64,000 nucleotides of DNA from positions 1-64,000 of the forward strand of contig VXRD01000124.1 in the NCBI GenBank assembly GCA_009838845.1, read 5' to 3'. Positions 35,828 through 44,122 of this stretch are shown here, one piece after another. The translations under genes and the position numbers were made by a program. The notes below the pieces were generated by a model. It had not been told where the DNA came from. It saw only the letters and a list, made by a program, of their open reading frames with translations, and did no database searches. Origin of the DNA: Gemmatimonadota bacterium. Its GTDB lineage: Bacteria; Latescibacterota; UBA2968. Within the stretch, counting starts at the first letter, position 1; each line of letters begins with the position of its first letter.

Positions 35828-35865
35828 AAAAAATAACCCCTTTCCCATTAAGTATAGAAAAGGGG
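35828..35865 (-). terminator. intrinsic terminator
   Basis: CCCCTTT (35837-35843) pairs with AAAGGGG (35859-35865). On the minus strand the stem is followed by TTATTTTTT. It ends the DUF4258-DUF2283 transcript 26 nt after its last stop. Confidence 0.8.
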
Positions 35866-35890
35866 AATGTTTTGCGTCACAGTGTTGACC

Positions 35891-36109
35891 TTAACGCGCC
35901 AACTTTTTCGGTCGTGTCTCAAATTGAAAATCCATAAGATTGATCGGTTGTTCTCTCTTGGAGAGGTACAAAATTTCAAGACCCACGACCTGTTCAGATG
36001 CATCGTAGTCGATGATGACACCAGGCGCAACCTCCTCCGACTCCTCAACAGGAATATTTACCAGTTGAAGGTGAAGAGCGTCAGCTTCTTCATCTATTTT
36101 TAATTTCAT
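35891..36109 (-). CDS. DUF2283 protein
   Basis: A 72-residue protein matching DUF2283: MKLKIDEEADALHLQL, then SEEVAPGVIIDYDASEQVVG and EILYLSKR. The family is small, of unknown biochemical function, and often encoded directly after a DUF4258 gene in a toxin-antitoxin-like pair. Here it overlaps the DUF4258 stop by 4 nt, and in such pairs it is presumed the antitoxin partner. Confidence 0.85.
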   Translation of the reverse strand: MKLKIDEEADALHLQLVNIPVEESEEVAPGVIIDYDASEQVVGLEILYLSKREQPINLMDFQFETRPKKLAR

Positions 36110-36360
36110 AATTTCCTCCGCATCGTGCGATCAAAATAGCAGGTGATGATTTTTAACGGAAATGTATCTTTTTTTACAATCACACGCAATACTCGATCAT
36201 CATATTCCCGAATTCGCCCTAATCGGTGTTCTAATTCTGGATCATGTTTGTCGGGGTCCACGCGCTCGGGATGGTCGAGTACGCTTTCAATCCACTCTGT
36301 ACGAATATTGGGACGCTTACGCAAACTATCACGCGCATGTTCTGTCAACTCATACGCCAT
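36106..36360 (-). CDS. DUF4258 protein, possible toxin
   Basis: An 84-residue protein starting MAYELTEHARDSLRKRPNIR, with VLDHPERVDPDK, HRLGRIREYDDRVLRVIV and the ending KIITCYFDRT; this is the DUF4258 pattern, related to RelE/BrnT-like folds. ATG 36360 is chosen because the family begins with this segment; the frame extends upstream into the next gene. Paired with DUF2283 (4-nt overlap) and placed between housekeeping genes, it has the look of a small toxin-antitoxin module. Confidence 0.8.
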   Translation of the reverse strand: MAYELTEHARDSLRKRPNIRTEWIESVLDHPERVDPDKHDPELEHRLGRIREYDDRVLRVIVKKDTFPLKIITCYFDRTMRRKL

Positions 36361-36376
36361 ATCAATAATTTGTAAT

Positions 36377-37261
36377 CTATTTACTTTTTGATTGCTCGGC
36401 AAAGATATTGATGACCTGCGCGAGTGTTCGGCTCCTGTCTCGCGTTTCGGGTGCTTCGTCTGCCAGTGGTGTTTCACTGACGAGGCGATACATGTCTGCT
36501 GCGCCTTCGTATATTTTGGGCGTGAGTCCCAAATCGCCAAAGGTTTTGGCGATTTCCTCCATTTCACCTATCCACCGCTTTGCTTTGGTCGGCATTCCCG
36601 GCAAGCCCCGCTCCATGCCCGCCAACCGGTCTTGCTGACTCATTTCCCACTCTGCGATCAATCCTTCGTACAGGCCCATGCGCCGCGCGGCGATGAGCAA
36701 TTCCGTTTGTAGCGCGGTCGTTCCTTTGGTCTGCGCGGCATAGCACATTTTCAAGCCCGACGCCTGTCCGATTTCATCGCCTACTTTTCGCGCGTCCAGC
36801 CCGTAGTCGTTCAGTTTTTCAAAGACCGATGTGTCTGGTCCCGAACAGTAAAACCGCGTGCCTCCAGGCTGACGCGGCGGTCCGCCGATAATACCCGCAT
36901 CGACAAATACACTGCCCGCGTTTTCGATTATTTTGCCAATGCGCACGGTTGTTGCCGGAGCTATTGCATTGCAATCGGTATATACAATTTGTTCATTCGT
37001 TTCTTTCAGGGCGTCAGCCACGCGAGCGGCTACCGATTCTGCTGCTGCGGGGACGAGAATGCATATTACGAGTGAAGCTTCGCGCACGAGGTCGGAATAT
37101 GTGGGTACGTCTTCGATTCCCGCTATTTCTGCGAGCTTGCGCGTGCGCTCACTGCGGCCATTGAGACAGGTTATTACCCGGGCGCCAGAGGCGATTGCCA
37201 CTTGTCCAACGACGTGTCCCATGTCTCCGGGGCTGAGTAAACCAACTGTGAAGGTTGACAT
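36377..37261 (-). CDS. NAD(P)-dependent 6PGDH/beta-hydroxyacid dehydrogenase-like enzyme
   Basis: A 294-residue oxidoreductase. The N-terminal Rossmann site is VGLLSPGDMGHVVGQ; the central substrate loop is FVDAGIIGGPPRQPGG. A C-terminal helical domain resembling DUF1932 carries the conserved Lys in KMCYAAQTKGTTALQ. ATG 37261 is preceded by GAAAGGAGAGAG, so I reject the longer frame to 37300. Substrate unknown. Likely co-transcribed with the acetyltransferase and dioxygenase genes upstream. Confidence 0.86.
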   Translation of the reverse strand: MSTFTVGLLSPGDMGHVVGQVAIASGARVITCLNGRSERTRKLAEIAGIEDVPTYSDLVREASLVICILVPAAAESVAARVADALKETNEQIVYTDCNAIAPATTVRIGKIIENAGSVFVDAGIIGGPPRQPGGTRFYCSGPDTSVFEKLNDYGLDARKVGDEIGQASGLKMCYAAQTKGTTALQTELLIAARRMGLYEGLIAEWEMSQQDRLAGMERGLPGMPTKAKRWIGEMEEIAKTFGDLGLTPKIYEGAADMYRLVSETPLADEAPETRDRSRTLAQVINIFAEQSKSK

Positions 37262-37278
37262 TGCTCTCTCCTTTCGTA

Positions 37279-38403
37279 CTAAAATCGATCTGTCCACCAC
37301 ATATAAGGATTGCCTTTGGGAAACAGGATATCCAGCACAGGTAGCAGTTGTCTGGATATTTTTATTCCATCATTATAAGCAATATCTACTACCTGTCGAT
37401 ACCCCATTACCAGTTGTGTCAACGCCATTTGAGGCATTGACACCTGGGCACGGCCACCAACATCGGTCATGACAATATCCGATTCGGAAATCTCGAAGCC
37501 CACGCGCCCAATGTCTGTATCAATGGCAAATTCACCTGTCCAATTCAATTCTGAGTGCGCCCATCGTTTTTGGAATACGGGCAGCAATTTTTTCATTAGA
37601 CGATTCAGATGGATAATGCGTCCCATTGCGCTTTGATTAAACGGATACGCGATCAAACACGTACATCCCAGGGGTATGCACAGCGAGATAAATGGATCAT
37701 CGCAAGGCAGATGAAAGAGTACTTCTTCTGCGCCCGCACGTTTTGCTCGTCTTGCGATGGTTTTCCCGATAGAGGCAAGTGCTTCGCGGTCCTTTCCGCA
37801 GACTTCTGTTACCACGGTGCGCCCCGCCTGTATGTCGTAAACTGCATATCCGCGCACCCGGTCCCGAGCGTCATACACCACCAGAAATTTTCCCGCACGG
37901 CGAACCGTATCTTTGCCCAGGTTTGGCATATACCATCTCGGCTTCCAGTTCTTTTGACGTGCGTCCATGCCTGAGCGTGCGGCATTGTAATTTCTGTACA
38001 ATCGGCGCATTGCCTCGTGATCAGCCCTGCGCCCTCTCCGCGCTTTCAAAGGGCCGTTCAGCGACAATAATTGCGATGTTTTCAACCACATAGACTGATC
38101 GGCAAATACCACGGCATACCCATATCGATGGTAAAAATCGTCAATGCCAAACAAAATGCTCATGTCGCAGTTCTGGCGCTCCATCAGTGCAATCGATTCC
38201 CACATGGCCTGACTGGCATATCCTTTCCGGCGATGATTGGAATCCGTCCATACACCGGCAATGCCACCCATTTTTACAACAGCAGAATCGATCTGCATGT
38301 GTTTTTTTACCACACCGAGACCACTGACAGCCTGCTCGTCCAACAACAGACTGATCTGCCACCGGCTTTTGCGGTCTTCAATCGCGGTTCTCAATGCAGC
38401 CAT
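37279..38403 (-). CDS. Eis-like GNAT acetyltransferase
   Basis: A 374-residue protein with the two-part build of Eis-type acetyltransferases. An N-terminal GNAT domain has MGGIAGVWTDSNHRRKGYAS, with the acetyl-CoA binding RRxGxA-type loop, and IDDFYHRYGYAVV. The rest includes a second GNAT-like part and a C-terminal sterol-carrier-like domain. Eis-type enzymes acetylate amines on antibiotics or proteins; the substrate here is unknown. Its start overlaps the TauD stop by 26 nt. Confidence 0.8.
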   Translation of the reverse strand: MAALRTAIEDRKSRWQISLLLDEQAVSGLGVVKKHMQIDSAVVKMGGIAGVWTDSNHRRKGYASQAMWESIALMERQNCDMSILFGIDDFYHRYGYAVVFADQSMWLKTSQLLSLNGPLKARRGRRADHEAMRRLYRNYNAARSGMDARQKNWKPRWYMPNLGKDTVRRAGKFLVVYDARDRVRGYAVYDIQAGRTVVTEVCGKDREALASIGKTIARRAKRAGAEEVLFHLPCDDPFISLCIPLGCTCLIAYPFNQSAMGRIIHLNRLMKKLLPVFQKRWAHSELNWTGEFAIDTDIGRVGFEISESDIVMTDVGGRAQVSMPQMALTQLVMGYRQVVDIAYNDGIKISRQLLPVLDILFPKGNPYMWWTDRF

Positions 38404-39337
38404 CTACACTGTCCTTTTGCATCAACCACAGTCGCACGTAATGCCGTCTTTGATCTGGATCTGGATGGTCTTCAAATGCCGTTCGATTGTGCAGGATCCA
38501 GTTGTTGTTGGTAAATAGCATTTGTCCAGGCGCGAGATCAAATTCCACGCACATTTCGGGATGCTTTAATATGTCTTCAACGGTTTGTAGTGCGCGCTCT
38601 TGTTCTGGCGTGAGTGGCACTCCTGCTTCTCGATGTCCCACCTGGATATAATAATGCAGGTAGCGCATCATTAGTGTTTGTTTGTCCCAGGAAAACACAG
38701 GGGTCTTTTTTACAGGTGCTTCGTTCGGGAGATATTGTCCGCGTCGGTCAAAATAGAAAGATGAGTAGAGCGCGTTTAGAACATTGGGCGCTTGTTGGTG
38801 TAATATATTGTGTACTGCACAGGCACTGATCAGTTGACTGCGCCCACCCGATCGCGCGGTTTTGATACATAACAGGCCGACTATTTCGGGTACTTGTGTT
38901 CCGAATGCGCCATCTGTGTGAAACGAACTTTCTGCGTTGGTTACAGAAAAACGCGCGCCCGATTTTACATCTCGCCCGGTGTCCCGTACGTCGTAGAGTA
39001 GCGTGCCTTCGATATTTTGTTCAAAGGGTACGCCCAAACACTGTCCAATCATCCAATATGCGGCTCGCGCTTCGTCTCGTGTGTAATGTTCTACAGGCAG
39101 GCGCTCGATGATGGCAAATCCGCGTCCGATTTGCAATGCCTCTGAGACGGGCTGGAGACACGGCGCACAAGCGATGGCGTCGGAGACGCGAAGATCAGAT
39201 ATTGCGTCCGCATGTTTTTGCACTTCGCTGTCGAGCGCAGACAAATAGCTTTCAGACAGGGGGTAATACCAGTCAGAAGACGCATCAATTGTATCAGCAG
39301 TCCACGCACGGGCGTCTGTTATTTGTTTGTTTAACAT
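38378..39337 (-). CDS. TauD/TfdA-family 2-oxoglutarate-dependent dioxygenase
   Basis: A 319-residue Fe(II)/2-oxoglutarate dioxygenase. The iron facial triad is visible: SFHTDGAFG gives the HxD pair near residue 139, and WILHNRTAFEDHP gives the distal His near 287. The Arg that binds 2-oxoglutarate is in RRHYVRLWL. The family hydroxylates taurine, herbicides, gamma-butyrobetaine or amino acids; no signal here chooses among them. It is the first gene of the minus-strand group and is divergent from the sugar-nucleotide gene at 39451. Confidence 0.88.
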   Translation of the reverse strand: MLNKQITDARAWTADTIDASSDWYYPLSESYLSALDSEVQKHADAISDLRVSDAIACAPCLQPVSEALQIGRGFAIIERLPVEHYTRDEARAAYWMIGQCLGVPFEQNIEGTLLYDVRDTGRDVKSGARFSVTNAESSFHTDGAFGTQVPEIVGLLCIKTARSGGRSQLISACAVHNILHQQAPNVLNALYSSFYFDRRGQYLPNEAPVKKTPVFSWDKQTLMMRYLHYYIQVGHREAGVPLTPEQERALQTVEDILKHPEMCVEFDLAPGQMLFTNNNWILHNRTAFEDHPDPDQRRHYVRLWLMQKDSVDGCIENRD

Positions 39338-39450
39338 GATGAAATTCTTTTACCTTGCGTTCTACAAGTTTCTCCTGTTATTTTTTATTGATATTCTAAG
39401 GGACAAATTGCACTCTGTCAAGCGTTTGGCATTTGGAGGAGCATCGCGCT

Positions 39451-40353
39451 ATGGAGATTGAAAAAGTCGTTATTCCGGTTGCCGGTTTGGGCACGAGTCT
39501 GTTGCCTGCGACCAAATCTCAACCCAAAGAGATGTTGCCCGTGGGGAGAAAACCCGTGGTTCAGTATGTGGTTGAAGAGGTGATTGAGCAGGGGTTAAAG
39601 AAGATACTCTTTGTGACGGGAAAGGATAAGCGCACGATAGAAGATCATTTTGACCGGGATCCGGAATTGCAGAATTATCTCTCGGAGAGCGATCACACAC
39701 TCGATGAACTCGATTATGAAAGAGAAGGGGTCAAATTTTTCTATACGCGACAAATTATTCCTTCCGGTCACATTACGCCCGCGGGCATAGGCGATGCCAT
39801 TAGCAGGGCTGAGGACTTTGTTGCCGGCGAGCCATTTGTGGTCGCGTTTGGCGATACGATTATCAAGTCGGGCAATCATGCGGGTCTCTTGCGGCGGATG
39901 ATCAAATCGCACTGCGAAAATGGGTCCAGTTGTACTATTGCGGTTGTTGAAGTGCCCGGGGGCGAAGAGAACCAGTACGGTATTGTCGAGCCTGTGAACG
40001 GCGAGTCTGAAGACGATTTTGAAATCGCGCATATTGTGGAGAAGCCCGCTCCGGAAAATGCACCGAGCAATCTCGGCGTGGCCGCGCGTTATATTTTTAA
40101 TCCCGAAATTTTTACTGCTCTCAAACGCACATCTCCCAGTTACAGAGGCAAGCTCGAGCTTACAGATGCGATTTCGACGCTTATTAAAATGGGACATACT
40201 GTTCGCTGTATCAAGTTGTATCCCGAAGAATTGCGCTATGATATTGGCGATTTTGAATCGTATTTCAAATCCTTTATCGATTTTTCCCTTTTCGATCAGC
40301 GCTATGGGTACCTTCTCCGCCAGTACCTGCAAAAGCGCCTGAGACAATTCTAA
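39451..40353 (+). CDS. UTP-glucose-1-phosphate uridylyltransferase-like protein
   Basis: A 300-residue nucleotidyltransferase of the GalU group, which makes UDP-glucose from UTP and glucose-1-phosphate. The signature is AGLGTSLLPATKSQPKEMLP, where the position after GLGT is normally the catalytic Arg (GTR) and here is Ser. Later motifs are normal: VVAFGDTII with the metal Asp, and GKLELTDAIS. ATG 39451 follows GGAGGAG by 9 nt. It overlaps the GHMP kinase start by one base (TAATG). Either activity is retained by another residue or the enzyme has changed role. Confidence 0.82.
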   Translation: MEIEKVVIPVAGLGTSLLPATKSQPKEMLPVGRKPVVQYVVEEVIEQGLKKILFVTGKDKRTIEDHFDRDPELQNYLSESDHTLDELDYEREGVKFFYTRQIIPSGHITPAGIGDAISRAEDFVAGEPFVVAFGDTIIKSGNHAGLLRRMIKSHCENGSSCTIAVVEVPGGEENQYGIVEPVNGESEDDFEIAHIVEKPAPENAPSNLGVAARYIFNPEIFTALKRTSPSYRGKLELTDAISTLIKMGHTVRCIKLYPEELRYDIGDFESYFKSFIDFSLFDQRYGYLLRQYLQKRLRQF

Positions 40354-41408
40354 TGACCCATGCGTTTTTTTCCACTGCCCCAGGGCGGTGTGGCATTATT
40401 GGAAATCCCACCGATATGTACGGCGGTAGCGTTATTTCGTGTTCGACGCGAGAACGCGCCGCGGTTCTGATTGCGCCGTCCGATGTGCTCAGTTTTGAAG
40501 TCTCCGGGCAACGCTTTGAAGTGCATTGCCCGGAGGATCTGTATCCGGATGGCGGTTATTTTGATGTGGCGAAGGCTATTGTTCATTTTCTGGATCTCGG
40601 TAGTGCGAAATTTTCTCTACGCTGGGCGTGCAATGTGCCTTTTGCCGCCGGGCTTTCCAGTTCGTCGGCTATGAGTGTGTCTATTCTCAACGCGATTTTT
40701 GCATTTCTGGGACGCGATGAGCATCCTTTTTTTTGCGCTGAGATGGCGCGGCATATTGAGTTGAACTATATGGCTTTATGCGGGTATCAAGATGCGTATA
40801 TGTGCATGTTTGGCGGTCTGAATTATATGGATTTTAATGGCAAGCAGTTTTACCGCGCATTTGGCGATGAACCTTATGCGACTGTTGAACCGCTCCACGA
40901 ATATGTCGGGGATTATCCCTTTGTGTTGGGGCATACGGGTGTCCAGCGTTCGTCGGGTACTGTTCATTTGCCGATTCGAGAGCGCTGGTTGGAGGGCGAT
41001 CGAGAGGTCAGGCGTTGTTATTTGCGGATTGCCCATCTGGCGCGTATGGGCAAACGCGCGATTCTCGCCAAAGATTGGGCGCATCTGGGCGCGCTGATGG
41101 TTGAGAACCACGAGATTCAGCGCGATTTGGGAGGATCGGGTCCGGAAAATGAGCGGCTGATTCAGGCTGCATTGGATGGCGGCGCTCTGGGCGCAAAGCT
41201 CGCTGGCGCAGGGGGTGGCGGCACGATTATCGCGCTTGCGTGCGATACAAAGCCGGTTGTCGAGGCTATGGAACAGGCCGGTGCCAGTCGCATTATGTAT
41301 CCCAAACCCTGTCCCGGCGCGACTGTTATTCCACTTGAAAACGCAGCGGACCGCGAGCAGGCGGAACGAGAATTGATTCAGCGTAGTGAGCAGGCGGATA
41401 TTGCATAG
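40353..41408 (+). CDS. GHMP-family sugar kinase
   Basis: A 351-residue small-molecule kinase of the galactokinase/homoserine/mevalonate family. The ATP loop is PFAAGLSSSSAMSVS near residue 93, and the C-terminal motif is GAKLAGAGGGGTIIAL near residue 280; a RCGIIGNPTDMYGG segment opens the protein as in sugar-1-kinases. It is coupled to the GalU-like gene (one-base overlap). The pair could phosphorylate a sugar at C1 and then activate it to a nucleotide sugar for the adjacent glycosyltransferase. Confidence 0.85.
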   Translation: MTHAFFSTAPGRCGIIGNPTDMYGGSVISCSTRERAAVLIAPSDVLSFEVSGQRFEVHCPEDLYPDGGYFDVAKAIVHFLDLGSAKFSLRWACNVPFAAGLSSSSAMSVSILNAIFAFLGRDEHPFFCAEMARHIELNYMALCGYQDAYMCMFGGLNYMDFNGKQFYRAFGDEPYATVEPLHEYVGDYPFVLGHTGVQRSSGTVHLPIRERWLEGDREVRRCYLRIAHLARMGKRAILAKDWAHLGALMVENHEIQRDLGGSGPENERLIQAALDGGALGAKLAGAGGGGTIIALACDTKPVVEAMEQAGASRIMYPKPCPGATVIPLENAADREQAERELIQRSEQADIA

Positions 41409-41410
41409 TT

Positions 41411-42496
41411 ATGTCTTCTAAAAACAACTTCCGCATCCTTTTTCTCGCGCGTCGCTATCCGCCCAGTGTGGGGGGTATTCAGACGCATTGTTATAATCTC
41501 TATCATCGTTTGATGGAGATGTGTTCGGTTAAACTGGTCGCACTGGGCAGAGATTCGCTTTTGCATCTGATCTGGTTCGTGCCTTATGCGTTTCTGATAT
41601 CATTTTGTTGTGTTATTTTCAGGCGGGTTGATGCGATTTATTTTAGCGATGGCGTGATTTGTTCTATTGCGCCATTTCTGAGGTTGTTCACGCGCGTGCG
41701 TTTTGTGGTGACTATTTACGGTTTGGAGATGACGTTTTCCAATCCGATATTTAGCCGCATGATGCGCTTTGGTGTTTCGTTTTGTGACAGGGTGGCTGTT
41801 ATCAGTCAAATTACCAGAGAACTTTCCATTCAGGCTGGTGTGCCCGCTGAAAAAATTGATATTATTTATCTCGGTATCGATCCGCCCAGTATTCCCAGGG
41901 CGCAGCGCGAGGCTCTCAAAGCGCGATTTGAAGCCGAACACGGTGTTCAATTTGGACGGGACAAAATTGTTCTGAATTTTGGCAGGCAAGTGCCCCGGAA
42001 AGGCGTGGCTAAATTTTTGGCATGCGGCGTGCCTTTGCTCGACCGAGATATCAAACTGATCGTGAGCGGTTCTGGGCCAGATGCCGAGCGCATTCGCGAG
42101 ATTTGGGAAGAAAACGGTCTTCAAGATCGGGTGTTGTTGCTTTATCTGAGCGATGAAGAATTGGGATTTATTAGAGGCGCAGCCGATCTTTTTCTTATGC
42201 CCAATGTGCCCTATCCCAACGATGTGGAGGGGTTTGGCATTACCCATCTCGAATGTATGCACGATGGTACGCCCGTGGTTGCTTTTGCTGTGGATGCGCT
42301 TACGGAGAGTGTTAGCAAGGGGGGGTATCTCATCCCGTCCAATGATTATCAGGCGTTTGTCGATCAGATTCACGCTTTTTTTCAATTGCCCGCAACAGAG
42401 CGCGAGGAAATAGAACGCGAAGCCCGCGAGTATGTGCGTTCTGGGTTTACGTGGGATAAGACTGCTGTAGAATATTTCGATCTTTTTGTGCGTTGA
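41411..42496 (+). CDS. family 4-type glycosyltransferase
   Basis: A 361-residue GT-B glycosyltransferase. The N-terminus has the acceptor-side glycine loop PPSVGGIQTHCYNLY. The C-terminal half has IVLNFGRQVPRKGVAKFL and the donor-binding EGFGITHLECMHDGTPVVAF with the two Glu residues of GT4 enzymes. It probably transfers a sugar onto a surface lipid, glycan or small molecule, using the nucleotide sugar made by the two preceding genes. A hydrophobic stretch near residues 55-75 suggests membrane association. Confidence 0.88.
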   Translation: MSSKNNFRILFLARRYPPSVGGIQTHCYNLYHRLMEMCSVKLVALGRDSLLHLIWFVPYAFLISFCCVIFRRVDAIYFSDGVICSIAPFLRLFTRVRFVVTIYGLEMTFSNPIFSRMMRFGVSFCDRVAVISQITRELSIQAGVPAEKIDIIYLGIDPPSIPRAQREALKARFEAEHGVQFGRDKIVLNFGRQVPRKGVAKFLACGVPLLDRDIKLIVSGSGPDAERIREIWEENGLQDRVLLLYLSDEELGFIRGAADLFLMPNVPYPNDVEGFGITHLECMHDGTPVVAFAVDALTESVSKGGYLIPSNDYQAFVDQIHAFFQLPATEREEIEREAREYVRSGFTWDKTAVEYFDLFVR

Positions 42497-42508
42497 AAGG
42501 AACTTTTT

Positions 42509-44116
42509 ATGACTGGTGCTGATGTTCTTATCCAGAGTCTGAAAGCGCAGGGTGTTGATACGCTTACGGGTATGCCCGGCAATCAGAATATTCACCTTTA
42601 CGACGCGGTGCTGCGCGCCGGTGGTATTCGCCACCTGCTCATCCGCCACGAACAGGGCGCGACTTTGATTGCGAATGGGTATGCGCGTGCTTCTGGGCGC
42701 GTTGGTGTCGCGCTTACTGTTCCGGGTCCCGGTTCGACAAATGCTTCTACGGGTCTGGTGGATGCCCATACGGATTGCGTTCCCGTGCTGTTGATTACCG
42801 GGGGTACAGAGGTGGCTTTTGACGGGCGGGATCGCGCCAAGTGTTTTCACGGTCTGGATCAAGCGTCTTTTTTTAAGTCGATTACGCACTTTTTTGCGCG
42901 TCCCAGGTCTGTTGCTGAAATTCCCGATGCGGTTGTCGGTGCGTTCAAGGCACTGCGCGCTCCGCGCCCCGGTCCTGCGGTTATTGAAATACCGACCGAT
43001 GTCGCCGCAGAGGAGGGGATGGCGGATATTCCACCTGTAGTTGAGGGGGACCGCCTTTGTCCCGATAGTGTGGATATTGACCGCGTGGCTGAGGTGCTTC
43101 GCGCAGCAAAACGCCCGGCTATTCTGGCGGGTAGTGCGGTTATTCACGCCAATGCCACCGATGCGCTCCGTTCTCTCGCAGAGGATCTCAATATTCCCGT
43201 TGTTTATACCCGTCTTGGAAAGGGGGTTATGCCAGATGGCCATCCCCTGACTGTGGGGCATTGTTCGGCACAGGCGGGCAAGACGATTCTCGGCAGTGCC
43301 GATTTGCTTCTCGCGATAGGCTGTCGCTTTACGCAGATCGATACGCGGAGCTGGTCACTTCCTCTGCCGGAGCGCAAGGTTCAACTCGATCCCGATCCGC
43401 GAGAGCTTGGGCGCGAGTATCCGATTGAAGCGGGTGCTGCGGGCGATCTGGCGCTGTCGATTCCCCAGCTTGTCGAGGTGGTGGGTGATTATACGGCGGA
43501 TTGGGGCGATTTTGTCGATCGCACGCGGGCCGAAGCCGGGGCCAACCGCGCGCCAGTGCCCATTATGGGGGTTACGCGCAAGTCGCTTCCAGATGATGCG
43601 ATTATTGTGGTGGATGTTACGTCTATTGGGTATCGCGCGTTTGACGAGTATCCGATTACTGTGCCGCGCACGTTTCTCTATCCCAGTCATTCGGTTACGC
43701 TGGGTTTTGCGGTTCCCGCTGCTATTGGCGCGAAGCTCGCGTGTCCAGATCAGCAGGTTGTCGCGTTTTGTGGCGATGGCGGGTTTCAGATGACGGCGAG
43801 CGAGCTCGCTACTGCGGCCGAACACGGCGTTGAGACAGTTTCGGTTGTTTCCAATGATGGCAGTCTTTCGGCGATTCGCGGTGCGCAGGCGCAGGCTTTT
43901 AATGGTCGGGTGATCGATACGGATATGAAGACGCCTCGTCTTGCAGATCTGGCGCGGTCTCTGGGTGCACGGGGGATCCGCGTGGATGATCCCGACCGTT
44001 TTGAAGCGGTTTTTGCCGATACTCTGGGGCTGGAAGGTCCTACTGTGATTGAGGTGATGATGGAGGAACAACGCGATTATCTCATCAGCCGCGTGCCGTG
44101 GCTTTACCCGGAATAG
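42509..44116 (+). CDS. thiamine-diphosphate-dependent enzyme (acetolactate synthase-like)
   Basis: A 535-residue ThDP enzyme of the acetolactate synthase/benzoylformate decarboxylase superfamily. The catalytic Glu lies in IRHEQGATLIANGYARASG (about residues 48-66). The middle FAD/Rossmann-like domain is present, and the ThDP-magnesium motif begins GDGGFQMTASELATAAEHG and ends with the Asn in VSNDGS. No small regulatory subunit (IlvH) is next to it, so a catabolic or secondary role is likelier than branched-chain amino acid synthesis. It lies 12 nt after the glycosyltransferase gene. Confidence 0.87.
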   Translation: MTGADVLIQSLKAQGVDTLTGMPGNQNIHLYDAVLRAGGIRHLLIRHEQGATLIANGYARASGRVGVALTVPGPGSTNASTGLVDAHTDCVPVLLITGGTEVAFDGRDRAKCFHGLDQASFFKSITHFFARPRSVAEIPDAVVGAFKALRAPRPGPAVIEIPTDVAAEEGMADIPPVVEGDRLCPDSVDIDRVAEVLRAAKRPAILAGSAVIHANATDALRSLAEDLNIPVVYTRLGKGVMPDGHPLTVGHCSAQAGKTILGSADLLLAIGCRFTQIDTRSWSLPLPERKVQLDPDPRELGREYPIEAGAAGDLALSIPQLVEVVGDYTADWGDFVDRTRAEAGANRAPVPIMGVTRKSLPDDAIIVVDVTSIGYRAFDEYPITVPRTFLYPSHSVTLGFAVPAAIGAKLACPDQQVVAFCGDGGFQMTASELATAAEHGVETVSVVSNDGSLSAIRGAQAQAFNGRVIDTDMKTPRLADLARSLGARGIRVDDPDRFEAVFADTLGLEGPTVIEVMMEEQRDYLISRVPWLYPE

Positions 44117-44122
44117 GTCAGG

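Noticed and set aside
41600-43261. Open frame of 553 codons on the minus strand
   Set aside because: Antisense to the glycosyltransferase and ThDP-enzyme genes, with low-quality composition and no start signal. A shadow of codon bias.
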